DNA of 64,000 nucleotides from Cristatella mucedo (lineage: Eukaryota; Bryozoa; Phylactolaemata; Cristatellidae). The position numbers and the translations under genes were made by a program. Location of the stretch: the NCBI GenBank assembly GCA_009760855.2, contig WPIO01000060.1, positions 1,357,501 to 1,421,500 on the forward strand. Direction: 5' to 3'. Of the stretch, positions 12,232 to 23,393 are shown one piece after another; within the stretch, counting starts at the first letter, position 1, and every line of letters starts with the position of its first letter. The notes below the pieces were generated by a model. The model had not been told where the DNA came from. It saw only the letters and a program-made list of their open reading frames with translations, and did not search any database.

Positions 12232-12412
12232 TCACCGTAATGGCACACTAGGTAAGGCTGTTGCTTTCACGGCCTCGGTCCCGAGGTTGTGGGTTCGATT
12301 CCTGCGGTCGGCGATTTTTAATCGTCAATGCAAGGGGTGGTGATAGCCATAAAGGGTCTTCTGTCGCTTTGCAAAAAGAGGCTAGTTAATCAGCTAGGAT
12401 TTATTTATTTAT
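12232..12412 (+). mobile_element. tRNA-derived SINE, full-length form
   Basis: Starts CCGTAATGGCACACTAGGTA (A-box region) and carries a perfect pol III B box, GGTTCGATTCC. A body follows with a conserved GTGGTGATAGCCATAAAGGG stretch, and it ends in an ATTTATTTATTT tail. The same layout recurs at 37.2 kb in the opposite orientation. The promoter boxes are intact, but the tRNA-like fold is decayed, so this is a SINE and not a tRNA gene. Confidence 0.85.
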
Positions 12413-14632
12413 GCTTGCTTTAAAAAAGTGTAATGTGCATATAATATAATTAAGCCCTCTTATGTTGCAATTCAAATGCATTATTATTTCTTTTTTTAGG
12501 ATTTCTTTAATTGGCTTCGCTTGCTATCGTAACGTATTATAACAGTTTGTATAACGTAGATGTTTTCACGCAATCTTTTTGACCTAACTATTAATAAAAA
12601 TTGATTTTACATTTTTAAATTTGAATATTAACGATGTTTTTTACGCTAATTGAATTTTAAAATCGACTTATTTGTATCTAAAAAGTAGTAAATACTTTTT
12701 CGCCATGCTAGGAAAAAAGAAAAGTGGAGCAGAAGGTCAGACAAGAAAGAGAGAGGTTGAAATAGAAGGACGCCTACCTACTTAATTAACAGATAGCTTC
12801 TAGACAAGGTGCAAGCAGAATAATAGTAAATGTGTGGGCTGTTTAGAGACTGAATCACCTGATATTGGTCATTCATCAAGCAACTATTTCAAAACGTAGT
12901 TAGGAAGGATTAACCATACCATAACCAAAACTAGCTGGATAAAAACGTTCAGGTAGATTTTACCATCTAAGATAAGGAAAATAATGATAACGAAGCTGCT
13001 GAGCTGGTTCGACAAAACAAGAAACTTATCAATAAAGGTTGGAATGATAAGAGAATCTTCTGAATATTTCAATAAATCAGAAGAAATTACTTTTCAGTCT
13101 GTTCCGAAGCCTCATGATGTTTTCAGATTAAGATTCGATGCCACAAAAAGCTATTTACAGTATCACAATTTCATTGCCGTAAAAGATTACTCTTTGATTG
13201 CGTCATTAATAATGCAGAAATAGTCCAACAAGCACTGATAAAAGTTTCATAATATCAGTGTGAATAAAGTGTCAATTAGGAAACGAAGAGAAATTGAATT
13301 GATCACGGCTGTTGTGCTCACTGGTTGATAAATCTGCCTTCCGTTTTGCTGCCTATTACCTCTATCGCCAAGTGAAAACGTTTGAAAAGCGACTGAGTTA
13401 ACCAATCGATTAGAACAATAAAAAACCCGGAAAAGCTGCCATTACCTGAAAATAATTTCCGACACAGCAACAAACTTTTGCTACATAAAAGTTAGCTGAA
13501 CAGAGGATAACTTAACTAATAGAATTGAGCCAGTAATTGAAATTCATACTCAATCTGGATAAGAACGTTGGCAAAATATTTTAAAAAGGATACTTGACTT
13601 TATTTAGTGCATGGTGTAATACAACGAGGCATAACTTGACCACAAACAAGTTTAGGTTATAAAAGCATACAAATGTTGTTAATTTTTATGTGATCAAACT
13701 CGTTGCCCAATAGGATTTACTGTTGGAAAAACATCTTTAAGATGCACGAGAAAATACAGGATTCTTCTCCTATTCGTAACTCAAAATAAAAAATGAATTA
13801 GTCCAACTTAATTAGAAAAATCGTAAAATGAAAACAATGAAAATATAAAAGCCGAATATTACGGTATTTTTATCTATTCAATTCCTGATCTAGCACGTTT
13901 GAAACAGCTTGCCCCAGTCATATGGTATGCTGATATTGTTCTTGAAAGAAAGCAATGTATGATCAATGAAGAGTTTGTAGGTTCTGTTGTGTTACAGGCT
14001 AAAGATTACAGCAGGCCTTGAAAAGATAATCGCAGAGAGTCTGAAATTCGATCAAATCTCCTTTCCTAACCTTAAATCACAATTCCATGGCAACGTGACG
14101 ATTGGATATAGGTCTGGCCTTCAAAAGCGAATACGTGCCAGGAATGCCAAAGCTTTGTTGTCAACCGTGATAGCCTCATTTTAAATTTTGCAGAATTTCA
14201 CTCCGCTGTAAAGGATCCAAATGCCAAACATCTGTGAGTGCTAGAGGAAAGATTTAGTTAATTATTTCATTTTCATTTGTTAGGATGATTTGAGTAAGTA
14301 CTGCCTCTTACAGTAAGGCTGGAATACTATGCACACTCGGACGCCTGGACAGAAACTGTCAGAGCTTTATATATTAAGAACTTGACGGACAGTGTAGAAC
14401 TTCTGTTAAGCATTTATTACGATCTCTAGATCCGTTCTAAAATTAGGAGCGACACAGCCCAGTTTCTTTTAAGATTATTAAATTTTTATTTAATAACTAT
14501 TACTGGAATTCAACAACACGAACTCGGCAAAATTGACAGAATCCACTAATAGTTGGAGGATCTAAAGATGCATTTTTGAGAAGCAGCAGCTCGTCTCGAA
14601 TCACTGACGCATAAAATAATCAAAATTCTTAC
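12413..14632. other. AT-rich ABCC intron sequence with unidentified coding-like frames
   Basis: No known family was recognised. The plus strand holds a 79-codon frame at 12,984-13,223 and a 65-codon frame at 13,987-14,184, plus shorter coding-like runs (for example KRREIELITAVVLTG near 13,277). They do not assemble into a protein I recognise. It could be a decayed mobile element or chance. This stretch lacks the LINE A and LINE B signatures. Confidence 0.35.
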
Positions 14633-14711
14633 CAGTTTGAGTGAGAATGCGGCGGAAATCGTCAAATATAAATGCACAGCGTTCAAGCTCGCACAATATC
14701 TTAGTATATGT
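14633..14711 (-). CDS. Candidate exon of unknown gene
   Basis: A 79-nt open minus-strand piece. Upstream is the acceptor-like TTTCCGATCACAG. It reads TYTKILCELERCAFIFDDFR and ends at a strong donor (ACTG followed by GTAAGAA). I do not recognise the protein. It lies inside the large intron between two ABCC exons that already join in phase, so it is not part of that transcript unless alternatively used. It could be chance. Confidence 0.2.
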
Positions 14712-14736
14712 CTGTGATCGGAAACATATCTGGCTC

Positions 14737-14996
14737 CTCTCTTTTTTGGAATATTGGTAATTACAATAAGGATAAATTTGCATAGCACCATTAGTGAACT
14801 TAGTCTCTTTCCAGATACCGTTGCCTAAGTGCTAGTGCAAGATGCTAATCTTACCTTCTTTTAATACTCTCTTTTTTGGAATATTGGTAATTACAATAAG
14901 GATAAATTTGCATAGCACCATTAGTGAACTTAGTCTCTTTCCAGATACCGTTGCCTAAGTGCTAGTGCAAGATGCTAATCTTACCTTCTTTTAATA
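14737..14996. repeat. Exact 130-bp tandem duplication (2 copies)
   Basis: Positions 14,737-14,866 and 14,867-14,996 appear identical base for base over 130 bp. There is no target-site or microsatellite structure at the edges. A perfect match in sequence otherwise full of decayed repeats points to a very recent duplication, or to an assembly artefact. Confidence 0.95.
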
Positions 14997-15419
14997 CCAC
15001 TGTATTTTTCTAATTTACACGTCCTTCTCATGCACTTTTTGTTGCTTCCGCGTTGATGGACTTGGCCCGGCTACTGCTGCAGTTTTTTATAAACGTTATC
15101 AGCTTTTAAATCTTCTGCCTTGCTTAACTAGTAACTGAGGCAGTTGCAGCATGGCTTTAACATGGGCTGCTTTAGCCTTATTTAACTGGGCCTCACTTCA
15201 AGTACGGACCTTAAAAAACTGTGCTATCTGCTATTGTGCATATCTTTTTTTCCCCGAACGATAGAAAATTTTCCAGAAATTATTAGGCAGCCCGTAGAAG
15301 AGTTTCACGTAATCCATTCTTCGACTATAAACTGGTCGCTCTGCAGACGGTCGCCTAGTGCAGTCAAGCACCGGGCTAGCAGAGCCTCAATGCCAGTAGC
15401 AGCACAGGTACGCTCTTAC

Positions 15420-15530
15420 TTCTCCAATCGGCTGCAGAGATACTCCGATGAGTTGTCCTCTGATATGCTGAACATGTCGGACTGCCTGAGCTCCTCCCTG
15501 TAGCCCTTTTTAATCAGTGGATCTATCCAG
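15420..15530 (-). CDS. ABCC (MRP4-like) transporter, N-terminal exon
   Basis: A 111-nt exon (1 base + 36 codons + 2 bases). The minus strand reads WIDPLIKKGYREELRQSD and then MFSISEDNSSEYLCSRLE. This is the conserved cytosolic N-terminal motif of ABCC transporters (W-[LI]-[ND]-P-L-[IL]-K-x-G-[YH]-[KR]-x-x-L-x-x-x-D ... EDxS). The acceptor is GTTATTGCAG followed by CTGG. The donor is GAGAA followed by GTAAGA. The 3' phase fits the 6,139-6,259 exon. The intron between them is about 9.2 kb and filled with LINE and SINE copies. Upstream exon(s) with the start codon were not found. The 55.6-kb copy has the same 111-nt length. Confidence 0.85.
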
Positions 15531-16027
15531 CTGCAATAACCACAACCTATTAGATGAGGCATCTTACTATGATGAACTGATCGCCAGCAATAGCATAGAT
15601 AACGGGTATGCAAAAAGCTGAATCTGACATAGTGGTTGCAGGTGATAGCAGTCTATGCAAAAGCCAAGGTGGGCAGTCCCTATATTTTGATTCCATACGA
15701 AAGAAATGATTCAATATTCTAAAAGAAACAACATCATGCTTTGCTGGTTAAGAAGAATTTTTTCTAGATGTGAAACATCTCTGCTCCAGCTTGAACATTC
15801 AAAAAACACAATAGGCGGGTGAGACAAACGACAAATTCGATCTCTCAGCGTTTACCAAACTGTCCAATATACAGGCTTCCTGAGCGGCTGACCTGGATGT
15901 GGTGCTTATTGCACTGCAGCGACTGTACCAAAAGCTTGTGCCAGGGGTATTGCAAACTGGCAAGCATCATCAGAGCAGAAGAGGGTAAACTATTACAGCA
16001 ATTCAGCCAAAAGAAACTAGCTGATTT
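15531..16027. other. No recognised feature upstream of ABCC exon
   Basis: A plus-strand frame (15,819-16,043) and its minus shadow are open, but I recognise no family. No ABCC first exon was identified here. Confidence 0.35.
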
Positions 16028-16178
16028 GACATCCTCTTTTTGAATAGCGACTGAAGAGCCTTGACCACCTATCCCCACCACTTGCAGTGGCACGCCCACC
16101 AAAGGATTTTAACCCACGACGTCGGGGCCGAGGTCGTGAAAAGCAACCGCCTTACCTAGTGAGCCATAACGACTCAGC
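16028..16178 (-). mobile_element. tRNA-derived SINE
   Basis: Reverse orientation. CGACTGAAGAGCCTTGACCA body, GGATTTTAACCCACGACGTC (decayed B box), and CGCCTTACCTAGTGAGCCAT (A-box side) follow the SINE order. It sits directly beside a LINE B scrap at 16,185. Confidence 0.75.
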
Positions 16179-16184
16179 TAGGTA

Positions 16185-16262
16185 CACAGGAGCCAATCCG
16201 CGGAGGGCCTTGTGCGTCAGCTTAAGAACTTTGCTCTGTATCCGTTCGTCAAGCATCTAGTA
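16185..16262 (-). mobile_element. LINE B scrap
   Basis: About 75 bp matching the LINE B segment CAGCTAGGTACA.AGGAGCCAA ... AAGAACTTTGCTCTG also seen at 46,676-46,760. It is truncated on both sides. Confidence 0.6.
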
Positions 16263-18284
16263 ACTAAATCGGCCATTTACTAGTCTGCCGATAGTTGCAT
16301 AGCTGCGAAGTCTGGCAGTTACTTTTTGATCATTACTTTCTTTCCACTAGGCATATATTCTGTTTCAGAATTTATTTCTGCGGTCTGTTTGACTTTCAGT
16401 TTTCAATACTTGCTTCCACCAGCCATATTTTTTGCCTCCTTGATCCTCTAGTCTGCTCCGGTGCGACACACTCATCTACTGCTATTTGTCTCGCAGTTCT
16501 CTCCACTAAATTGAAAAAATACGGTTTGCTAGTAAACAACTTGCTAATAATGCGTCTGAAACAGGCTTGTAGCTTCGTTCATTAACTGTAGCGATCTTGA
16601 TAAATTTAGTTCTTAACTGCAGATTGACTAGTTTTGTTGACCTTTTCCTTCAGTATAGTTCTCTTATCTTTTTCTTGACGTTTGGCTTATGCGAGTCAGT
16701 GCAGATTACCAGCCAAAAGTAGGGCTTCCGAGCTGCCCTGGCTATGTTTAGGGGTGTTGTGACCTGCTGACACAAGCATAGTACCTAGTTCTTTTTGCAT
16801 GTTTGCCTTTGCTTACAGACTTACATGTTTTCAAACCTTAGATCCTGATTAGTTATTCAGTTCATTGTAAATAACAATACTGAGGATTTATTTTGGTAAA
16901 GTGTATATTCGAATACCCTAATATGGTAACCATACGTTGCACGGTTTCCTTATTTTAAATATCTTGTATTTGGGATTGGTTTGTGTCAGCCCGACACTTA
17001 ATCGGATTTAAATTGGTACGAAGAACCTCACGAGCCGTTGAGGCACTGGCTGCACCTTTTATACATGTAGAGCGAGATGGTGATCCATTGGCTGGAGTTA
17101 ACCAGAAGCCCCAGAAATGGCAATGTTAAGGGCGTATGGCACTAACAAAACATTATGCGTGTGCTTTCGAGATTTTTTGTTTAGCTTTCATGATAAGCTT
17201 GTGGGTTAAGCATTTTACTACTTAGACTTATTTTTAGTTAGGCCGATACGCTTTATCGCTGCATTACATGCTCAGGACTATTTGAACTTTATGGGATTAA
17301 GGGTGTCCTTAGGCCTGCCAAATACACAACCAAACATCAGGTTCAGAAAATGTTACAGTGGGAGGCTGACACTTCTAATGTGCGGCTTTGGTTAAAGCAG
17401 GTTGGATGAGTAAGAGGAGCTGTAATCCTGACAAATACTGTAAACTAAACTTAGTTGCTAACGTTTAATTTTGATGAAATAGAAAGCGAATAAAGACCCA
17501 CATCCCAATAGCTTTAGTTTGGTGGTTCACCTACGGTTCATTTTTGTCTAAAACACGTTAAATAGATATTTAGAAGAAAAAAGACATGTCAAGAACCTTA
17601 CATTAATTCAACTTTGACGTAAACAAACGCATGTGCTGGATGCTCGGTCACATATGGATTCTATCAGCTTCTATAGTAACAACGTTATAAGTGCGTATTA
17701 AACAGCGTACTTTAGAATCAGCAAACTAACATTGAGCATATTTGGTCGATGACTCTGTGATAATGAGAGCTACTGAACTCTGACTAGTCGTACTCTGGCA
17801 GGATCATAGACATCTCAAGTTATAGACACAAAGAGCCCTCGCGCGTGTCCATTTCTAGTTGTAGAATTGATGCGAAAATCAAAGTTCTTGAGAACATTGT
17901 ATTTGAAAACCAATACAGCTACGACCTTTTTAAAGCTAATTTGACTGTTGTTTGACCATTGTGCATAGGAAATTACGTGCCTGTGGGTATGAAAACGCTT
18001 ATCGTATCGGGCTGCTGGGTCTCCCACACCGGCAGTGGCCTTAGCTACGCCGGCTGCTAGTAAGCTTCATGTTAGTTTTTATATTTCTCGCCTATTATCG
18101 CTTAGTCATAGTAGTACAAATGCATTTTTAGATGTTACTAACACTGCTGTTGCTAACATTCGTGAGCTGTGTCGTAGAAAAAGACAAGTACGCCAGAGCC
18201 GCCTTGGTGACCAAAGCCAAAAACTTCGACACTTCTCGTTTCGCTGCAACTTAAAGCTAAGCACCAGTTCGATAATAATATTAT
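16263..18284. other. No gene or element recognised
   Basis: About 2 kb without a supported gene. Frames at 16,295-16,585 (+), 17,815-18,027 (-) and 18,035-18,322 (+) show no recognisable domains and no consistent splice context. Confidence 0.4.
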
Positions 18285-18990
18285 TAATTTTAGTAATGCA
18301 CTTGATAAAGCACCCTCGGTGAACTAAATCTTTATCAGGCGCGTTACATTTGCTGCAAAGGGAAACGCGATTGAATGGTGAGTAATATCCTGCTTGATAA
18401 ATAACATGGTTAGGGGTGACATGCACAGGGTCAGCATGCAAACGTGGTTAGTGGCAGAATACACAATGTCACACGCATAAGCACACGAAGGACGAATAAA
18501 GTAAACTCACTAAATGCTGTCCTAAATAGGTGTGTTTTTAAGTTCTTTTTAAATGTTGTCAACGCAGGGGACTTTCTGACTCAAGTCGGGAGTAAACTCC
18601 AGGCTTTGGGAGCATACGGACTAAATGCATGGTTTCCAAAGGATTTGTGAGGTTTGTACGAGGTATTGGTAAACTGTTAAATTCCGAAAAGCGAGTGGTA
18701 CGAGATGAGCTTGAGCCAAAGAATGAAGTGACCTAAAAGTGAGCGATAAAACCTTGAAGTCGATACGTTGCTGACTGGTAGCCAGTGCAGGTCGGCGAAA
18801 AGTGGTGTAATGTGGCTACTGCGATGTTCACGACAGACAAGCCTATCTGCTGAGTTTTGCACAAGCTCTAGGTTCCTGATTGTACAGGCCGGTATACCAG
18901 CAAGCAGTGATTTACAGAAGTCAAGACGGGATGTCACAAATGCGATTGCTACTCCTAGCCTCGTTTATAACCACTCTGCACGTGCCCATA
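18285..18990 (-). mobile_element. LINE A 3' fragment (tail and RT C-terminus)
   Basis: Minus orientation: the tail (AATATTATTAATTTTAGTAATGCACTTGATAAAGCACCCTCGG), the 3' UTR, then the protein C-terminus. The protein reads TSRLDFCKSLLAGIPACTIR and HSSHITPLFADLHWLPVSN on the minus strand near 18,770-18,937. The frame is broken. The opposite-strand LINE A 5' part begins immediately to the right. Confidence 0.8.
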
Positions 18991-18994
18991 AAGC

Positions 18995-20520
18995 GTCTCT
19001 CTAAATCTCTCTTACTTGGAGGTTTCAGGCCTGTTATAACTCCGGCGGCGAAAATAAAAACTAGTCTTTGGAATACTCGCTGAATGTGCATCAAACCTAA
19101 AGTGATAAGTGACCAATTTCCTGAAAATGGTCTTGACCTGCTCGCATTACCAGAAACTTGGCTAATATGGGTAAACTGCCCGACAGTTAAACAAGCTATC
19201 CGACTGGTTTCTAATTCTTTCACATCAACAGATCAATTACAACTGGAAGAGAAGTTGCTATTATCATGCACTTGAAATAGCACTTCAAGCCATTTGCAGT
19301 ACCTTTGAAGCATTCTTTCAAATTGATTGCTTTGATTTCGTTCGACAGCAAGCTACAAGTAGTGGCAGTAGTCTATCGCCAACCAGGTACCGAATCCTAT
19401 TTATCTCAGATTTATCCAATTTGTATTCAATTCAGTGTGCAAGAAATCGATCCTTCCTCGCTGTAGCTGATTTCAACATTTATTTTGATAGCTTATCTGA
19501 TTCAATCAGCACTGAATATACTGCATTGAATGACTCATTGTCTCATGTGGCTTAAGTGCTTGGCCATACTCACATCAATGGTCACCTGCTCGCCCAAATT
19601 TTCTCATAAAACTGCTTTTTGTCATCGCCATTTATTACTAAATCCTGCTTATCTGAAAACATGCAGATCTTATTCAGTCCACGATATGTGCACTCTTCTT
19701 CCTTCTAATCTAAAATCATTTGAATCATATATGAACCGCGTAACCTCCCGACCCAAGAAATCGATGCTGTCAGTGTGAGAAAATTTACCCTGCCTCCTCT
19801 GCTCAGTCTCCCTTCCGACCTGTCATCATTTGTAGATAGCAACAACACAATGCTAGCTGACATGTTCGACGATTGTGCACCTTTGACTAAACCCACGGTG
19901 AGCTCTTCTCCGGGCTGTCTATGGTTTACTACAGACATCAAACTAGCTAGGCAACTTGGAGCAAGAATGAAAAAGCATCAACAACATCAGGACTGACTGT
20001 TCTTCGAATGGCATACGAGGAATACCGAGGTCGTACCAATCTATCCTAGCGGTAGTCAAATCTAGTTCTATGAAAACATTGTTGAATCACAGGAGCGCAA
20101 TCCAAAAATACTGAAGTCGACGATCAACCACCTTCTCAACCGCTCTAAGGTTAGCTCCTTTCCTGATAATCCCGATGATGATCTAGCAGATCGCTTCTTT
20201 TTCTAGAAGGTAGACAAGATCAGGGAGTTCACCACTGTGGTGACAGAACGCCCCTTAGAATACTGTCCTTCGATTCCGTGCAACACCTCAATATTTACAT
20301 TCAAGCAGGTCACTAGCATCCTCATCCTGAAGTTTAAATCTGAATCAAAGAAAAAAAAAGTCCTTTGAACAATCTTCCCACAGTCCTGGTCCTTGGTTGC
20401 ATCAGTCAGCTGCTGCTACGCATAACTGATTTAATGAAAATGTCATTAGCATCAGGTGATGTCCCAGCACCTTTCAAAAAGCTGCAGTGAGGCCACTACT
20501 CGAGTAAGAAAAAATAGACC
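18995..20520 (+). mobile_element. LINE A 5' segment (endonuclease and linker), inverted against its neighbour
   Basis: The plus strand reads ENGLDLLALPETWLIWVNCP near 19,120-19,180. It then has a decayed AVVYRQPG box near 19,365 and a DFNIYFDSLSD endonuclease box near 19,470. The linker (19,775-19,940 and 20,020-20,200) follows. It lacks the RT core. Confidence 0.75.
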
Positions 20521-20559
20521 CAGAGAACTCTAGGGACTATTGCATAGTCTCTCTGACAC

Positions 20560-22531
20560 GATTGGTGGTTGGGTGGCAATGGGTGTTCGTGAATTTTCCT
20601 TCCACAATATGTGCAGGTTTTTGCATGGGCCATCGTTTGAATCAGTTGTAATCAGGTCCTAGTGAAAAACAGTGACCCTACCTGCTGTGATATACCGACC
20701 TCCTTCTGGCTGTCTAAACTTATTAGTAGGGTACTTTGTGGAGCACCTGGCCAAAATATTTGTGTAACTGGGCGGTTTTCATGGCTGGTGACTTCAATAT
20801 TTAGATTGACAGCCGCTTGCAACAGCCAGGCCCTCTTGTTTCCTGTCATTCAAGAGAATTTTGGCTTGGTTCAACAGGTTAATTGTACCATCCATGCAGT
20901 GGACATATTCTAGTTTTCGTGATTCCTAAGGATGTCTTCCCCACTGACCTTATGGTTTTCCCACTGAATATCTCGGATTATTGCTCAGTCTCGTTTACTG
21001 TTCCTGTTCCCTTGAACGTACACGGTAATGCCGGACTTGTCCAGCGACGTTACTTGAATGGGGTTGTCATAGACAGGTCTTTTAAATTAGTTTGTTATCA
21101 ACGTCTTCATGATATGCACCAAGACTCGACCTACAGTCTCGATGCCTCACTGATTCAATTAACATGGCACTTACGAGTGCTCTAGAAAAGCATGCTCCTG
21201 TTCATCGTATCCATGGACAGAGTCATGAAGATTAATTTAAATTTATAAAACACTTCTAAATACACCCCGTGATCAGCTCAGGCTTTAACATCTTTTTTAA
21301 GAAATCAGGGTCCAGTGTTGATCTAGTCAATTTAAAAGGCTTAATTCGAGTTAACACCGGTCTTCCAAGAAGCTTAGAAAAATCAGAGCTTTTTTCACTC
21401 AAAAAATTAAGTCCCTGCCAGTCCAACCCAAAACAGATGTAGAAGTCAGTAACAAATGTACTGGCTAATGCTGAGAGGTCTGACTTACCAGATATCAACG
21501 GTTCAGCCAAAACCTTTTCAGCCTTCTTTACTAAAAAAACTTTTGCACATTCATGGCTTCTTAAATTCCACCCGATGAAAGCAATTGTAGAATCACAACC
21601 TGTGACCTTCCTTGAAAGGTTTTCCGAGAAATCTGTTTGAGATGCAGCTACCTTGATAGGTCTAGTACAAACAGCTCGTCACCTCAAGACCCATACAGTC
21701 GTCTCTGTGGTTCCCACACGCAGACCAACTTAGAAGTGCCAAACCCGAGATTTTTAATGCTTCCATGGAAAAATGGCTTGTACCTAATTCGCTCAAATCG
21801 GCAATCGTTAGACGTATACTTTGATTAGAGACTGAAGTCTTTGCCAACTAAAACCCAGTCTTCCTTCATTCTTTTTTGTCAAATAATCTTAAAACAATGT
21901 TGGTAATCAGCTGGTTGCACATACTGAAAAGAATAAAATGTAAGAAACATCAAAATCGGAGATTAAGAGGCAAAACTCAGCTAAACAGGCTCTCGTCCGC
22001 GTTCATGATGACATTCTTCGTGGCAACGATGAAGGGACTGTGACTGCCCTAGCTCTGCTAGATCTATCAGCTGCCTTCGAAAACATTGATCACGATGTCC
22101 TATTCAAAAAATTGAGAACAACAATCAGTCTGGCAGACGAGACACTGGCGTATTTTAAATCAAACTTGCCTGATCTTGTTTACTTCGTGCTGTGTGGTGG
22201 TCAGGTCTCACACAGGAGACGGATTACCTGTGGAGCCCCCAAGGGTCCGTCCTTGGTTTCTTGCTGTTCTCCATTTATAGTTAATCTCTCGGAAAAGTGA
22301 GTAGGGCCCATGGTTTAGGATATCACTTTTATGCTATCGATACTCATCTGTAGTTGTCATTCAAACCATCGGATTCTACTGCAGCAACTTAAAACTGAAT
22401 GCTCTCCTTGCCGACATCCAATCCTGGATGTCGGAAAATTTCTTGAAACTAAATTACGATAAAACCAAATTACTGCTCATGAAACCCTAAGTGTGTGGTT
22501 TGATTACAAGGCTTTGCTCTTCTAATAAGCG
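20560..22531 (+). mobile_element. LINE B copy, left part
   Basis: Plus-strand LINE B. It has an endonuclease remnant near 20,640-20,810 and the linker at 20,930-21,240 (VFPTDLMVFPLNISDYCSVS, matching the 48.6-kb copy). The RT block near 22,040-22,090 reads TALALLDLSAAFENIDHDVL. It runs into the insertion at 22,532 and resumes at 23,394. It is frameshifted in several places. Confidence 0.8.
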
Positions 22532-22755
22532 CCGTTGGTGTATGGGCGTGACTACGCCCACGTCATTCCACCACAGCCGGACTCACACCACTCCGCCTGG
22601 CCTACGGGCGAACACACCGGCTTATTAGGCGCTGCATTTGGACAGTATCGGCTGACTAAACTGGATTTAATTGCAACGGGTCAGCTGTGGGCGCCTGACC
22701 CGCTAATCCTGCAGCAAGGTACTTTCTGCCCGTGCGTCGGCCTGTACACACGCTC

Positions 22756-22826
<71 letters not shown>

Positions 22827-23393
22827 CCTCTCTCTCTCTCTCTCTCTTTTCTTCTCTCTGTGCGTTTCGCAGCCGCTTCTACGACGGCTACTACATCCGT
22901 ATGTACGCTCGCACGCTCCCGTCGCCTGCATATAATGCAATACAGCCGTCGTCGTCTGAACGACAACCAACTTGTGGGGGCTTCGCTCTTCGTTGCGCCG
23001 CCATCACACGCCCACGAGCCCCTACAGGTGTACCACTATTGAGGGCGTGTAGTAGCCATCGAGTGGTTCAGCCCCCAGCCCACGTTCCGCCTGCCCAACG
23101 TGCTGGCTCCTTGCCGGCACGTGACGTGTTCCTTGCTGTGCAACGTACTGTCTGCCTCTGTGTCGGCCTGTACCCACGCTATGCACCCTCTTCTCCCTTA
23201 CCACCACGTGCTCCGGAGCAGCATGCACGACGACTGCTACATCAGAATGTAAGCTCGCTCGCATGTGTTCCTGTATGCGATACCGCACAGCCGAGAGGGG
23301 CAACTCATAGACGCCGTTGTCGGGGTTTCACTCTCCTACTCGCCGACATGGCCCACCCACCAGCGCCTATGCAGTCACTGCTTGCTCGATATT
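22532..23393. mobile_element. GC-rich element of unknown class inside LINE B, with internal duplication and (CT)n
   Basis: A block much richer in G+C than its surroundings interrupts LINE B between AAGGCTTTGCTCTTC and TTTAACTGTCGTTTTC. About 40 bp of LINE B is missing at the junction. Inside it, a module beginning GTACTTTCTGCCCGTGCGTC (about 22,720) is repeated in diverged form at about 23,145 (GTACTGTCTGCCTCTGTGTC). The later segments ACGACGGCTACTACATC and ACGACGACTGCTACATC also pair. The long open frames here come from the (CT)n tract and GC bias. They are not convincing genes. The class is unknown. Confidence 0.5.
22758..22850. repeat. (CT)n microsatellite
   Basis: Almost pure CT dinucleotide run of about 90 bp, with a few CC interruptions near 22,820. 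It lies inside the GC-rich insertion. It produces spurious serine-leucine and arginine-glutamate frames on the two strands. Confidence 0.95.

Noticed and set aside
12240-12315. Possible tRNA gene
   Set aside because: The A and B boxes are present, but the cloverleaf arms do not pair properly and the same sequence with a body and tail recurs, so it is a SINE.
22656-22970. Arg-Glu repeat proteins on the minus strand
   Set aside because: They are translations of the complement of (CT)n, with no independent coding evidence.
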